DNA of 64,000 nucleotides from the NCBI GenBank assembly GCA_963810055.1, contig CAWEME010000028.1, positions 3,153-67,152 on the forward strand. The letters run 5' to 3'. The notes beneath the pieces were generated by a model. The model was not told the origin of the DNA, ran no database searches, and saw only the letters and a list, made by a program, of their open reading frames with translations. Position 1 is the first letter of the stretch, and each line of letters opens with the position of its first letter. The DNA is from REEB95 sp963810055 (GTDB lineage: Bacteria > Pseudomonadota > Alphaproteobacteria > ATCC43930 > CGMCC-115725). Below are positions 40,239 through 50,212 of this stretch, piece by piece. The position numbers were made by a program, and so were the translations under genes.

Positions 40239-42668
40239 TAAAACTCCTTCAACAGCCGGTCGATGTAATCGCGTTCGAGCGCGGGGCGCTGCTGCTCGCC
40301 GGCGCGGCGGCGCAGCTCGTCGAGAATCTCGCGCGCCTTCTCGATGGCGTAGTCGTCGGCGGATTTGCCCAAACGCAAAGCGCCGCCGTCGATGCCGCCT
40401 TCGCCGTTTTCGGTATCGAACCGGCCGAAGGGATCGCGCGGCACGCCGGAAACGCCCGGTTCGCCGCCGCGCTGTCCGAAGGCCGAGGTCGTGCCCCGGC
40501 CATCCGTTGCGCCAGCGCGCGCGCCGCCTGTTGCAACGCGTCGAGCGCCTCGGTCTGGGCGCCGACCGCTTCGCCCGGCTTGCCCTGATTCAACGCCTCG
40601 ACGGCGTTGCGCATGGCGCGGTCGGCGCGGCTCATCGATTGCGGAATCTCGCCGCCCTGTTCGCCCAGGCGTTGCGCCGCCCGGCCGAGCGCGCGGCGCA
40701 GCTCCTCCTGCTGCGCGGCGTCGCCGGGACTCGTCGCTTTCGCCTTCCTGGCGCGACTGCGCGGAAGCTGCGGTCGAGCAGCTGCTGCTGGCGGCGCATC
40801 AGGTCCTGCATCGCGCCGAGCGATTGGCCCTGGGGCCAGTGCATGTCCATCGGGTTCGAGGCGCGCAGGTTTTCGAGCAGATCCTGGAGCCGCGCCAGCA
40901 GATTGCGCGCCTGGTCGCGCGCGCCGGCGCGCGCCAATTCGCGCGCGCGGTCGAGCACGCGCTGGAAATCCCGGCTGGACAGGGTCTGGGACGGACCGGA
41001 AGGCGGCGGGTTCTGGCCGGGACGCTGCTCCTGCCCGGACAGCGCCTGGAGATAGCGGTCGATCTGCTGCTGCAAATCCTGCATCAGCTGTTCGATTTTC
41101 TCCTGCGGCGCGTTCTGGGCGAGCGCGTCCTGCAAGGCCTGCATCGACTGGCGCAGATCGTTCTGGTCGAGCGCGTTGCCGTCCTCGACGCGCACCGCCG
41201 TGTCCCACAGCAAGGCCGCCACCACCGGCACGGTGTCGTCGTCGCGGTTGAGCGCCAGCCGGTCGGAAGCCGTCCTGAGCGCCAGGAAAACCACGATGTC
41301 GCCGTTGTAGAGCGCGGGGTTGACCGACAGGCCGCCCAAGGTGTCGGCCACGTTGACGCGCGCATCGGGATCGCGCAACAGCGCCTTGCGCTGCTCGATG
41401 ATGGCGCGGGCGAGCGGATTCTGGAAGACGCGCTCGGGCAGCGTGGTCTCGATGATGTCGCTCGAACCGGTCTGGCCGAGCGCGTCCGACGCCACCAGCT
41501 GCAACCGGACCTTGCTACCGGCCCAGGGATGCGCCGTCAGGTCGACGTAGCTCGCGCCTTGCGCGGTTTTCGCGTGCTGGTCGGGGAGATCCAGGTCGAG
41601 CGCCAGCGTCCCGCTAGCGGGATCGTCCGGCCGGCGGACCAGGAGCTTGACGCCCTCGACGCCGTAATCGTCCTCGGCGCGGTATTCGAGACGCAAGGCG
41701 CCCCGCGCGCTGGCCTCCGGCGGCTTGGCGAAGGCTATCGTCGGCGGAAGGTCGGGCACGACATGGATCGGCCAGGACCCGAGCGTGCGGAAACCCTGTT
41801 CGATGGCGAGGGTCGAACCCGCGGCGATGACGGCCTCGCCCTTGAAGTTGCTTTGATCGACGCGGCTCATCGCGGTGGCGTTGCGGTCGATGCGCAGCTC
41901 GGGCACGGCGCCGCCGCCATGCAGCTGGGCCAGCACGGCGCTGCCGGCCGGAACCTCGACCGGCGCCGGTCCGGGCGGCAGGGACAGGAATTGCGGCGGC
42001 AGGCCGGTGTATTGCGGCGGCGAAATCCAGACATCGAGGCTCACCGCCGCGGGCGGGCCGAACAGGGAAAAATCGGGATGGAAGGCACGGTCGATGCGGG
42101 CGCGCCAATCGCCGCCGGCGACGAACACGCCCGCCACCAGCGCCAGCGCCAGCACCACGCGCAGCCCATGCGGATCGCGGAGCGCCAACAAGCTGCGCGG
42201 GCGGCCGATTCTCAGGCGCTTGATCGCCGCCGCCATGCGTGCGCGGTGGGCCTGCCACAGGCTCGCCGCTTCGCCGCCGCCGCCACCGGCCAGCCGGTCC
42301 TCGAGCGCGGCGAGCGGACGGTGCGCCAGCAGGCTCGCGGTTTCGATGCGGCGGCGCGCTTCCTCGTGCGACGGCGGGCGGAAACGCCGCAGCACGGCGG
42401 CGAGATTGAACGCCACCGTCGCCGCGAGCGCGGCAAGTTCCAGCGCCTGAAGCCAGCCCGGCAGCATCGCCGGCACGTCGAACAGCGCCAGCGCCAGGAA
42501 TATGCCGAAGGCGATCCAGGACGGCCACAGCGCCGGCCACAGGAATTCCCAGAGCAGCGCCAGCCGGGCCAGCTTGAGCCGCCGGGTCAGGCGCCGCTGC
42601 AATCCCGGCGGCGGGGCCGGGCCGGAATCCGGGTTCGGGATGCGATCGGACATGCCCGGCCGACTCAT
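40238..42668 (-). CDS. TIGR02302-family (DUF4175) membrane protein (about three apparent frameshifts)
   Basis: Starts ATG 42668 (or 42653) and reads about 645 residues: two N-terminal TM segments (ALLWEFLWPALWPSWIAFGI; LELAALAATVAFNLAAVL), a third near 155-170, beta-rich domain (VSLDVWISPPQYTGLPPQFL), then Gln-rich helices (LDQNDLRQSMQALQDALAQN). The frame shifts near 40760, 40732 and 40490 but the protein sense continues: DAAQQEELRRALGRAAQRLG, then PFGRFDTENGEGG, ending DYIDRLLKEF. The full protein would be about 810 residues, normal for the family. Role unknown. It sits next to lysA as in many alphaproteobacteria. Confidence 0.85.
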
Positions 42669-42669
42669 T

Positions 42670-43989
42670 TCACCGTCCGGCGAGCCAGGGCGCGATCTGG
42701 TCTTGCGCCAGCAGGGTCTCGTAGCTCGGCCGCTTGCGGATGATGGCGGCGTTGGCCCCCTTGACCAGCAGCTCGGGCGCCGTCAGGCGGCTGTTGTAGC
42801 TCGACGACATCACCGCGCCATAGGCGCCGGCGGAGAGGATGGCGATAAGATCGCCGTCGCCCAGCGGGGGCAAGGGCCGGTCGAGGGCGAAAGCGTCGCC
42901 GGTCTCGCACACCGGCCCGACGATGCTCTGCACCACGGGCGCGGCGCGCGGATCGGGCGCCTTCACCGGCACGATGTCGTGCCAGCCCCATTTGTCGCCG
43001 TAGAGCGCGGGGCGCAGCAGATCGTTCATCGCCGCGTCGACGATGACGAAGCGGTGGCTCACGCCTTCCTTGACGTAGAGCACGCGCGAGACCAGAACCC
43101 CGGCGTTGCCGACGATGGCGCGGCCGGGCTCGAAGGCGAGGCTCAAGGACAGCCCCTCGGTCATGTGTTTCACCACCGAGGCGTAATCCTCGACCGAAGG
43201 CGGGATTTCATCGTGGTAGCGGATGCCGAGGCCGCCGCCGAAATCGAACCGCTTCAGCTCGATGCCCTCGGCGCGAAGGGCGCGGAACAGCTCGATCACG
43301 CGCGAGAAGGCGATCTCGAACGGGCCGAGCGCGGTCAGTTGCGAGCCGATATGCACCGCCATGCCCACCGGCGCGATGCCGTGCATCTGCGCCGCCTGCC
43401 GGTAGGCCTCGGCGGCATGCGCCAGGTCGATGCCGAACTTGTTTTCCTTCTTGCCGGTGGAAATCTTGACGTGGGTGCGCGCGTCGACGTCCGGATTGAC
43501 GCGGATGGAAACCGGCGCGGTCCGGTTCATCTTGCGCGCGACCCGGCTCAACGCCTCGAGCTCGGGCAGGGATTCGACGTTGATCTGGTGGACGCCGTTC
43601 GAAAGCGCGAAGGCCAGCTCGGCCTCGGTCTTGCCGATGCCGGAGAAGATGATGCGGCTGCCCGGTATGCCGGCGGCCAAGGCGCGGCGGAATTCGCCCT
43701 CGGAGACGACGTCGGCGCCGGCGCCAAGCTTGGCCAGGGTCGCGACCACCGACAGATTGGAATTGGCCTTGAGCGAGTAGCACACCAGCGCGTCGAGCCC
43801 GCCGAAGGAAGCGGCGAAGCGCCGGTATTGCCGCTCGATCGCGGCGCTGGAATAGCAATAGAACGGCGTGCCGGCTTCGGCCGCGAGTTTCGACAAGGCG
43901 ACGTCCTCGGCGAACAGCTCGCCGCCGCGATAAGCGAATTCGGGCACGTCGGGCATCACCGCGGGCTCTTGCAATCGTGCCTCGGTCAC
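42670..43989 (-). CDS. lysA: Diaminopimelate decarboxylase
   Basis: 439 residues from GTG 43989, which overlaps the lipoprotein TGA; ATG 43956 is an alternative. PLP-barrel decarboxylase: PLP lysine in YSLKANSN, HIGSQ (about 200), FDFGGGLGI, EPGRAIVGNAGVLV, GPVCETGD with the dimer-contributed Cys, and AYGAVMSSSYNSR. It converts meso-diaminopimelate to lysine. The operon order argH-lptM-lysA-TIGR02302 is standard. Confidence 0.95.
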   Translation of the reverse strand: MTEARLQEPAVMPDVPEFAYRGGELFAEDVALSKLAAEAGTPFYCYSSAAIERQYRRFAASFGGLDALVCYSLKANSNLSVVATLAKLGAGADVVSEGEFRRALAAGIPGSRIIFSGIGKTEAELAFALSNGVHQINVESLPELEALSRVARKMNRTAPVSIRVNPDVDARTHVKISTGKKENKFGIDLAHAAEAYRQAAQMHGIAPVGMAVHIGSQLTALGPFEIAFSRVIELFRALRAEGIELKRFDFGGGLGIRYHDEIPPSVEDYASVVKHMTEGLSLSLAFEPGRAIVGNAGVLVSRVLYVKEGVSHRFVIVDAAMNDLLRPALYGDKWGWHDIVPVKAPDPRAAPVVQSIVGPVCETGDAFALDRPLPPLGDGDLIAILSAGAYGAVMSSSYNSRLTAPELLVKGANAAIIRKRPSYETLLAQDQIAPWLAGR

Positions 43990-44159
43990 GGGTTGGATTC
44001 CGCGGGCGGTTGCGGTTGCGGCTGCGCCGGATCGTAGGGATAGGCGCGCGGATAGGTTGGCGGCTCGGTGCCCGGCGCTTGCGGCAGGGCCTTCTTGCCG
44101 CAGGACGCGAGCGGCAACGCCAGGATCATCAAGGCCAAGGCCAAGCGGATCGTTTTCAC
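43986..44159 (-). CDS. lptM: LptM-like small lipoprotein
   Basis: 57 residues, GTG 44159 overlapping the argH stop (GTGA). Signal peptide with lipobox PLASC (Cys20), then CGKKALPQAPG, the LptM/YifL-type motif, and a Pro-rich tail. In E. coli LptM helps LptD mature in the LPS export machine. The argH-lipoprotein-lysA arrangement is a family hallmark. Outer-membrane periplasmic face. Confidence 0.85.
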   Translation of the reverse strand: MKTIRLALALMILALPLASCGKKALPQAPGTEPPTYPRAYPYDPAQPQPQPPAESNP

Positions 44160-45631
44160 CGTTTCTTTCCTCCCGGGAGAGGGGCCAGGAAGCGGAGACG
44201 CGCCGCCTTGGCGGCCTTGGCGACATTGGCCGGCGCCGTGCCGCCGAAGCTGGTGCGGCTGGCGGCCGATTTCTCCACCGTCAGCGCCGCGCGCGCTTCC
44301 TCGGTCAGCCGCGGCTCCAGCTTCCGCATTTCCGGGAGCGGCAGAGCGGCGAGCGGCACACCCAGCTCCTCGGCGCGCTTGACCAGCGCTCCGGTGATGC
44401 GATGCGCCTCGCGGAAGGGCAGGCCGAGCCTGAGCGTCAGCCAATCGGCGAGATCGGTGGCGGTGGCGTAGCCGGTTTCCGCCGCGCGTTTCATCGCTTC
44501 CTTGTCGGCGGCGAGGTCGCGCACCATGCCCGTGGTCGCGCCCAGGCACAGTTCCAGCGTGTCGAAGGCTTCGAACACCGGGGCCTTGTCCTCCTGCATG
44601 TCCTTGGAATAGGCCAAGGGCAGGCCCTTCATCACCGTGAGCAGCGACACCAGCGATCCCGTCAGGCGCCCGGTTTTGGCGCGCACCAGCTCGGCGGCGT
44701 CGGGGTTGCGCTTCTGCGGCATCATCGAGCTGCCGGTGGTGAAGGCGTCCGAGAGACGGATGAAGCGGAAGGGCTCGGAAAGCCACAGCACGATCTCCTC
44801 GGCGAAGCGCGAGAGATGCGTGCCGCAGACGGCGCAAGCGGCCAGGAATTCGAGCGCGAAATCGCGGTCGGAGACGGCGTCGAGCGAATTGGCCGACGGC
44901 CGGTCGAAGCCCAGATCCTTGGCGGTCTTGTCGCGGTCGATCGGGAAGGACGTTCCCGCCAAGGCGCCCGAACCCAGCGGGGATTCATTGAGCCGCGCGC
45001 GCGCGTCCATGAGCCGCCCCCGGTCGCGCCCCAGCATCTCGACATAGGCCAAGAGATGGTGGCCGAAGGTCACCGGCTGGGCGTTCTGCAGATGGGTGAA
45101 GCCGGGCATGATGGTGGCGGCGTGGATTTCGGCCTGTTCGATCAGCGCCTCCTGCAGCGCCATGATCTCGCGGTCGAGCCGGTCGATGGCTTCTCGCACC
45201 CAGAGCCGGAAATCGGTCGCCACCTGGTCGTTGCGCGAGCGCGCGGTGTGGAGGCGCCCGGCCACCGGCCCGATCAGTTCCTTGAGCCGCGCCTCGATAT
45301 TGAGGTGGATGTCCTCGTGCTCGGCGCGGAAGGGAAAGGTGCCTTTCTCGATCTCGGCGTGAATTTTCTCTAGACCGCGCGCGATCGCCTCGCCATCCTG
45401 CGGCGCGATGATCCGCCGGGCCACCAGCATCGCGCAATGCGCGAGCGAGCCGGCGATGTCCTGGGCATAGAGCCGCTTGTCGAGGTCGATCGAGGCATTG
45501 ATGCGCTGCATGATTTCCGCCGGACCGCCCGTAAGCCTGCCGCCCCGCGCGGCGTTGGCGGATGGGCGCGCGACCGCGCGTGCGGCCTGGCGCAAGGCGG
45601 CCGCCCGGGCGGCTTGCCGTTTCTGCGTCAT
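44156..45631 (-). CDS. argH: Argininosuccinate lyase
   Basis: 491 residues from ATG 45631. The N-terminus carries about 25 extra Ala/Arg-rich residues ahead of RGGRLTGGPAEIMQRIN. Fumarase/aspartase superfamily motifs are all present: HTARSRNDQVATDFRLW, GFTHLQNAQPVTFGHH and the signature GSSMMPQKRNPD with catalytic Ser. It releases arginine and fumarate. Divergent from the tlpA gene, upstream of lptM-lysA. Confidence 0.95.
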   Translation of the reverse strand: MTQKRQAARAAALRQAARAVARPSANAARGGRLTGGPAEIMQRINASIDLDKRLYAQDIAGSLAHCAMLVARRIIAPQDGEAIARGLEKIHAEIEKGTFPFRAEHEDIHLNIEARLKELIGPVAGRLHTARSRNDQVATDFRLWVREAIDRLDREIMALQEALIEQAEIHAATIMPGFTHLQNAQPVTFGHHLLAYVEMLGRDRGRLMDARARLNESPLGSGALAGTSFPIDRDKTAKDLGFDRPSANSLDAVSDRDFALEFLAACAVCGTHLSRFAEEIVLWLSEPFRFIRLSDAFTTGSSMMPQKRNPDAAELVRAKTGRLTGSLVSLLTVMKGLPLAYSKDMQEDKAPVFEAFDTLELCLGATTGMVRDLAADKEAMKRAAETGYATATDLADWLTLRLGLPFREAHRITGALVKRAEELGVPLAALPLPEMRKLEPRLTEEARAALTVEKSAASRTSFGGTAPANVAKAAKAARLRFLAPLPGGKKR

Positions 45632-45652
45632 GGCGTCACCCGGACACGGCCT

Positions 45653-46276
45653 ATGAAACACCCGATACGCACCATCACCCTGGTCCTTTGCCTGGCGGGG
45701 TTGGGCGCGCTGGTGGCCCACCGTTCCGCGCCGTTTTCCGCCCCGGCCGCGCCCGCTGCCGCGAGTCGGCAGCCGGAGGCGGCGGCTGAAGGGGAGTTTA
45801 GCTTGCTCGACCCGCCGCGGCCAGCGCCCGAACTCGGCTTCACCACGCGGGACGGCACGCCCCGGCGGCTTGCCGATTTTCGCGGCCGGGTGGTGCTGGT
45901 CAATCTCTGGGCCACCTGGTGCGGGCCTTGCGTCGAGGAAATGCCCTCGCTCGACCGGCTGCAGGCGAAGCTCGGACCCGCCCTCACGGTGCTGGCGATC
46001 TCCGAGGACCGCCCGGGGGAAAGCGCGGTCGCGCCTTTCCTGGCGAAGCTCAAGCTCGGCCATCTCGCGGTCTATCTCGATCCCAAGAACGGCGCGATCA
46101 AGGCCTTCGGCGTGCAAGGCCTGCCGACCAGTTTCCTCATCACCCGCGACGGGCGGGTGCGGGCGATGCTCGAAGGCTCGGCCGATTGGGACAGCCCGGC
46201 GATGATCGCGCGGCTCAAGCCTTATCTCGAAGCCGCCCCGGGACCGGCGCTCGAAAAGACCTCGCTAACGCGCTAG
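45653..46276 (+). CDS. tlpA: TlpA-family thiol:disulfide reductase
   Basis: 207 residues from ATG 45653. A signal anchor (TITLVLCLAGLGALVAHRSA) is followed by a thioredoxin-like domain with active site WATWCGPC (about 90-97) and the cis-Pro region GVQGLPTSFLITRDG. Such proteins reduce periplasmic disulfides, for example in cytochrome c or copper-site assembly. Divergent from argH, as is typical. The 3' end overlaps the convergent esterase gene by 12 bp. Confidence 0.92.
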   Translation: MKHPIRTITLVLCLAGLGALVAHRSAPFSAPAAPAAASRQPEAAAEGEFSLLDPPRPAPELGFTTRDGTPRRLADFRGRVVLVNLWATWCGPCVEEMPSLDRLQAKLGPALTVLAISEDRPGESAVAPFLAKLKLGHLAVYLDPKNGAIKAFGVQGLPTSFLITRDGRVRAMLEGSADWDSPAMIARLKPYLEAAPGPALEKTSLTR

Positions 46277-46923
46277 CGCCGCGCGCAGGAATTCGCCGCC
46301 GCGTTGCAAGCCCGCCTGGTCGATGGCGTGGCCGAGGCCGGGACAGGCGAAGGTCTCGACCGGAACCCCCGACGCCGCGAGCGTTTTCTGCGCGTAGCCC
46401 ATGGAGGCGAAGGGCATCAGCGGATCGGCGTCGCCATGCACCAGCAGCGTCTTGGGCCGCGAGCGGATTTCCGCCGCCAGCAGCTGCGGCCCGACCAGCG
46501 CGCCGGAATAACCCAGGATGCGCGGCGCAGGGGCGGGGCCGTCGCGGGCCCACGTAAAGCGACATCATGGTGCCTTGCGAGAATCCGACCAGGGCGAGCT
46601 TGTCGTCGCCGAGGCCGCGCGCCTTGAGCACCTCGTCGAGAAACGCGTCGAGGATCGGGCGCCGTAGCCGAACACCCCTCCAGGATCGCCTCGGGCGAGC
46701 GGTCCTGGAGCGAGAACCATTGCCGGCCGAACGGCGCCATGTCGCAAGGCTCCGGCCCATCGGGCGCCAAAAATTCGGTTTCGGGCAGCAACGGCGCCCA
46801 GAAGGGCGCGAGCCCGATCAGATCGTTGCCGTCGGCGCCGACGCCGTGCAGCAGCACCACCAGGCTCGATGGATTTTTCCCGTTAGCGGGCTTGAAGGCG
46901 GGGCCGTTCAGCAGATCGGACAT
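46265..46923 (-). CDS. Phospholipase/carboxylesterase, alpha/beta hydrolase (two apparent frameshifts)
   Basis: Starts ATG 46923: MSDLLNGPAFKP, then SLVVLLHGVGADGNDLIGLA. Near 46668 one extra C shifts the frame, and the protein continues ILDAFLDEVLKARGLGDDKL to the nucleophile GFSQGTMMSLYVG. A second shift near 46550 leads to LGYSGALVGPQLL, LLVHGDADPLMPF (Asp) and PGLGHAID (His). The intact product is about 219 residues, the usual size of this esterase family. It hydrolyses carboxylic or thioesters; substrate unknown. Both breaks look like 1-bp errors. Confidence 0.85.
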
Positions 46924-47014
46924 GTCCAAGCGATAAACGAAGCGGCGGCCGCTGTCACGCCCCGAAACTTTTCGTCGTCCCCGCTTGCGCGGGATTGACA
47001 GTAGAATTGCAGCC

Positions 47015-47886
47015 ATGATCGTCACCCGCTTCGCGCCCAGCCCCACCGGCCTGTTGCATCTGGGCCATGCCTATTCGGCCTTGGTGGGATGGCAGGCCGC
47101 GCGCGAAGCCGGCGGAAATTCCTGCTGCGCATCGAGGATATCGACACCGCGCGCTGCCGCGAGGAATTCGTGGATGCTATCCTGGAAGACCTGGCCTGGC
47201 TCGGCCTCGATTGGGACGGCGATGTCCGCCGCCAATCACGGCACTTCGAGGATTACCGCGCGCCGCTCGACCGGCTCCAAGCCATGGGCATGATCTATCC
47301 CTGTTTCTGCACCCGGAGCGCGATCAAGGCCGAGATCGAAGCCGCCATTGCCGCGCCGCACGGCGCGGACGGCCCGCTTTATCCCGGCACGTGCCGGAAG
47401 CTTTCAGCCGACGAACGGAACGCGCGCCGGGCGGCGGGGCAAGCCTTTGCGCTGCGCCTCGATGCCGCCAAGGCGGCGGAAGCGGCGGGGGCGTTGTTCT
47501 GGGACGAGGAAGGGCGCGGGCGGATCAGGGTCGATGCCGCAAGCCAGGGCGACGTGGTGCTGGCGCGCAAGGACACGCCCACCTCCTATCATCTGGCGGT
47601 GACGGTGGACGACGCGATCCAGGGCGTGACCCTGGTGACGCGCGGCGAAGATCTGTTCGCCTCGACCCATATCCACCGGCTGTTGCAGGCGTTGCTGGGC
47701 TATCCCGCGCCGCGTTACCGCCACCACCGGCTGCTGACCGACGCCAGCGGAAGGCGTTTCGCCAAGCGCGACCAGGCCCTCACTTTGCGGGCCTTGCGCG
47801 ATGCCGGCAAAAGCCCGGCAGAGGTTCGGGCGATGGCGGGATTCCGTCAGGGGCCGGGGCCGCTGGCCCAGATATCCACCACATAG
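47015..47886 (+). CDS. gluQ: Glutamyl-Q tRNA(Asp) synthetase (one apparent frameshift)
   Basis: ATG 47015: VTRFAPSPTGLLHLGHAYSA holds the HIGH-like motif. Near 47120 the frame breaks; one more A in GGCGGAAATTCC would restore GGKFLLRIEDID. The rest is intact: zinc motif CFCTR...YPGTC, YHLAVTVDDAIQGVTLV, RGEDLF, and a degenerate KMSKS (RRFAKRDQ). At about 290 residues it lacks the anticodon domain, as the family should. It glutamylates queuosine in tRNA-Asp. The end overlaps the convergent zinc-ribbon gene by 40 bp. Confidence 0.92.
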
Positions 47887-48080
47887 GCGATGGCCTGCTT
47901 GGCGCCCCAATAGCCGTAACGGACGATCGGGTCGAACCAATAGGCCAGCGCCGCGATCAGGATGGCGTAGACCAGCCAGCGCTGCCAGCGCGGATATTTG
48001 AAGAAACGCGCGCCGCAATGCGGACAGGCCGACGCATTGGTGCTGACCTTGCCGCCGCATTCCCTGCACGAAACCAGCAT
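47847..48080 (-). CDS. Zinc-ribbon, single-TM small protein
   Basis: 77 residues, ATG 48080. The N-terminal zinc ribbon MLVSCRECGGKVSTNA then CPHCGARFF is followed by one hydrophobic helix (WQRWLVYAILIAALAYWF). Small membrane proteins like this are common in proteobacteria without a known role. It follows the NUDIX gene by 11 bp on the same strand and may be co-transcribed. The 3' end overlaps gluQ in the opposite direction. Confidence 0.75.
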   Translation of the reverse strand: MLVSCRECGGKVSTNASACPHCGARFFKYPRWQRWLVYAILIAALAYWFDPIVRYGYWGAKQAIAYVVDIWASGPGP

Positions 48081-48091
48081 GGTCCCCCTCT

Positions 48092-48944
48092 CTAATCGAT
48101 CGGCCGGTGCAGCCCGGTCACCAGATCGAGATATTCCGGATCGTCCGGCCCGATCACGCCGTGGCGCAGCGCGAAATCGATGTTGACCAGGTTGACGTTG
48201 AACTTGAAATCGTCGGTGTCGCGCATGCGCTTCACCACCGCGCCGGCATCCATCAGTGCGAAGGAGACGAGTTCGCCGTCGGTGTTGCGCGGCGTGAAAC
48301 CGGAAGGCGTCTCGACGTCGTAGAGGAACAGCACGTCGTTGCGCAAGCCGGTCTTGGTCTCCATGCGGTAGGAGACCGCGCCCACCGCGACGGCGCGGGA
48401 TACGAGCTTTCCGGGCAAAGCGGCTTCTTCCGCCGCCTCTTTCGCGCAGCGTCTCTTCCAGCCCATGCGCCACGCCGATGCCGCCCGCCACCATGTTGTC
48501 GAGCTTGCTGGGCGCCACGATCTTGTCGGCGGCGCGCTTGCCGATCCAGAGCTTGAGCTTGGTCCCGGCGCGGCGGTAGCCGTTCAGATGCACGCCATAG
48601 GCCCTGACGCCGAAGAACGGCACCGCGCCGCGATCGAGATTGAAATGGGCCTTGGTCCCCCAGCCCTCGGCCACGGCGAAGAACTCGTTGCGCCACTTGG
48701 CGATGACGCCGAGGGCTACCAGCTCCTCGACCGCGCGGTCGACGGCGGATGTCACGGCCTTGGCGTTGCCCGGCGCCACCAGGTTCACCGACTCCTTGCG
48801 CAGATCGAACAGCTTGGGGAAGCGGCGCAGAAGCTCGGCGTTGTCGCGGCGGATCAGCCCCAGCAAGGCCGGCCCGTGCCGGAAGGGCAGGAAGCGCGCG
48901 GGCTCCCAGGCATTACACGCCCGGATATGGCGCAGCAGGCTCAT
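48092..48944 (-). CDS. NUDIX hydrolase, DUF4743 type (one apparent frameshift)
   Basis: The first frame (ATG 48944) gives a DUF4743-like N-terminal domain (CNAWEPARFLPFRHGPALLG) and the start of the NUDIX box, VAGGIGVAHGLEETL. Near 48440 an extra G shifts the frame; removing it joins this to RKEAAEEAALP, completing G-x5-E-x7-REx2EE. The rest (FLYDVETPSGFTPRNTDGEL) matches thiamine-pyrophosphokinase-associated NUDIX proteins. The whole would be about 283 residues. It hydrolyses a nucleoside-diphosphate-linked substrate, identity unknown. Confidence 0.85.
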
Positions 48945-49085
48945 GTTTCACCGGTTTCCACGAATTCGGATTGCGGCGAGGCCGTGGCGAAACCGCCGCA
49001 TTGTGACGCATTAAATCCTGGCTTGGCCACATTGGGAGATTACATCTTCCTCATCGGTCTGCCACCTCAAGAGGGAGTTGGAGCC

Positions 49086-49295
49086 ATGACCAAGTCAAGC
49101 TTGCTCATCCTGGCGATCGCGGCGGCGGCGCTGGCGGGCTGCGGCGATGCGCCCGACGTCAGCAATTACAGCCAGCGCTCGATCGACGCCGACATCGCCG
49201 CCGCGCATGACCAGGGCCCGACCCCGGAGAATCTGAACCCGGCCCAGGTTTCGGTCCTGCCGTCCGTGACTTTGCCGCTGGGTTATATCTATTAA
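49086..49295 (+). CDS. Small lipoprotein
   Basis: 69 residues, ATG 49086 with GAGGGAG upstream. Signal peptide (SLLILAIAAAALAGC) with Cys about 19, then a short polar domain (DVSNYSQRSIDADIAAAHDQ) and a hydrophobic C-terminus (TLPLGYIY). No known family. Probably anchored in the outer membrane. A REP-like repeat follows 5 bp after the stop. Confidence 0.65.
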   Translation: MTKSSLLILAIAAAALAGCGDAPDVSNYSQRSIDADIAAAHDQGPTPENLNPAQVSVLPSVTLPLGYIY

Positions 49296-49299
49296 GTTC

Positions 49300-49437
49300 G
49301 CTTCGCACTGATATTTCTTGGCTTCGCACGACGCCTCGGGCCTGAAGGTCCGGCCCTCGGCTGTGCTACGCGATGGATTTTTCTTAGCTTCGCACGACGG
49401 CCGACCATTTTCGGTCGCGCTCGCAGCCGTACCGCGA
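49300..49437 (+). repeat. REP-like palindromic repeats, three units
   Basis: A left half (GCTTCGCAC), a full unit 49321-49371 with the CCTCGGGCC/GGCCCTCGG inner arms, and a diverged unit (GCTTCGCACGACGGCCGACC...GCCGTACCGCG). The remaining 70 bp to the HNH stop show nothing. Confidence 0.75.
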
Positions 49438-49506
49438 CTTGGCGCTTGTCGCCAAGGCACCAAGCGCAATGGGCCAACCCTGCTCGCGCGACCGAGGCTA
49501 GAGGAG

Positions 49507-50071
49507 TTAATTCGCCTCGAGGACGGTGTCCCAGTAGAGGAAATCGCGCCAGGAGTGGTGCAGGAAGTTGGGCGGAAAGGCGCGGCCGTTGTCGCGCAGG
49601 AAATTGGTGGTCGGCTGGAAGGGCTGGTGGCGCGGATAAAGCCCGCTTTCCGACGGAATGCGGTTGCCCTTGATGAGATTGCAGCCCGAGCAGGCGGTGA
49701 CCACGTTCTCCCAGGTGGTGCGGCCGCCGCGCGAGCGCGGCACGACGTGGTCGAAGGTCAAATCGTGCGAAGGGTAGGCGTCGCCGCAATACTGGCAGGC
49801 GAATTTGTCGCGCAGGAACACGTTGAACCGGGTGAAGGCCGGGCGGCGCGCCATGGCGATGTAGGCCTTGAGCGAGATCACGCTCGGCAGCGCCATCTCG
49901 AACGAGGGGCTGCGCACGACGCGGTCGTATTGCGAGACGATGTTGACGCGGCCGAGACACACCGCCTTGACGGTTTCCTGCCACGACCACAGCGACAGCG
50001 GAAAATAGCTCAAGCGGGCGGAAATCCGCGTTGAGCACCAGGGCCGGACAGCTATCGAGCGCGACTGACAA
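49507..50071 (-). CDS. HNH endonuclease family protein (one apparent frameshift)
   Basis: TTG 50071 with GGAGG upstream: MSVALDSCPALVLNADFRPL, then one extra T near 50012 breaks the frame, after which SYFPLSLWSWQETVKAVCLG continues. The HNH finger is intact: CQYCGDAYPSHDLTFDHVVP then RSRGGRTTWENVVTACSGCN. The whole is about 187 residues. This is the common genomic HNH protein of alphaproteobacteria, a probable metal-dependent nuclease; its role is unknown and it is not part of a restriction locus here. Confidence 0.88.
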
Positions 50072-50142
50072 CCAACCTCCGCCTGTTATTGGCGGTTTCA
50101 GCCGCCTTTATAGGGGCATAAAGCCATAATTTTATGACGGCT

Positions 50143-50209
50143 GCAACGCTTGGCGTTGCGAATGGATTGCGGCTGCGCCGCAGGGGCGGGGCGCAACGCT
50201 TGGCGTTGC
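50143..50209. repeat. Paired hairpins between HNH and hbd genes
   Basis: GCAACGC-TTG-GCGTTGC occurs at 50143-50159 and again at 50193-50209, each a perfect 7-bp stem, with GCGGC-TGC-GCCGC between them (50169-50181). They sit just after the hbd stop (minus strand) and may act as a terminator, though T-tracts are absent. Confidence 0.55.
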
Positions 50210-50212
50210 GGC

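Noticed and set aside
40365..42743. 792-codon open frame on the plus strand
   Set aside because: Antisense to the TIGR02302-family gene; composition is Arg/Gly/Ala noise and it crosses that gene's frameshift points.
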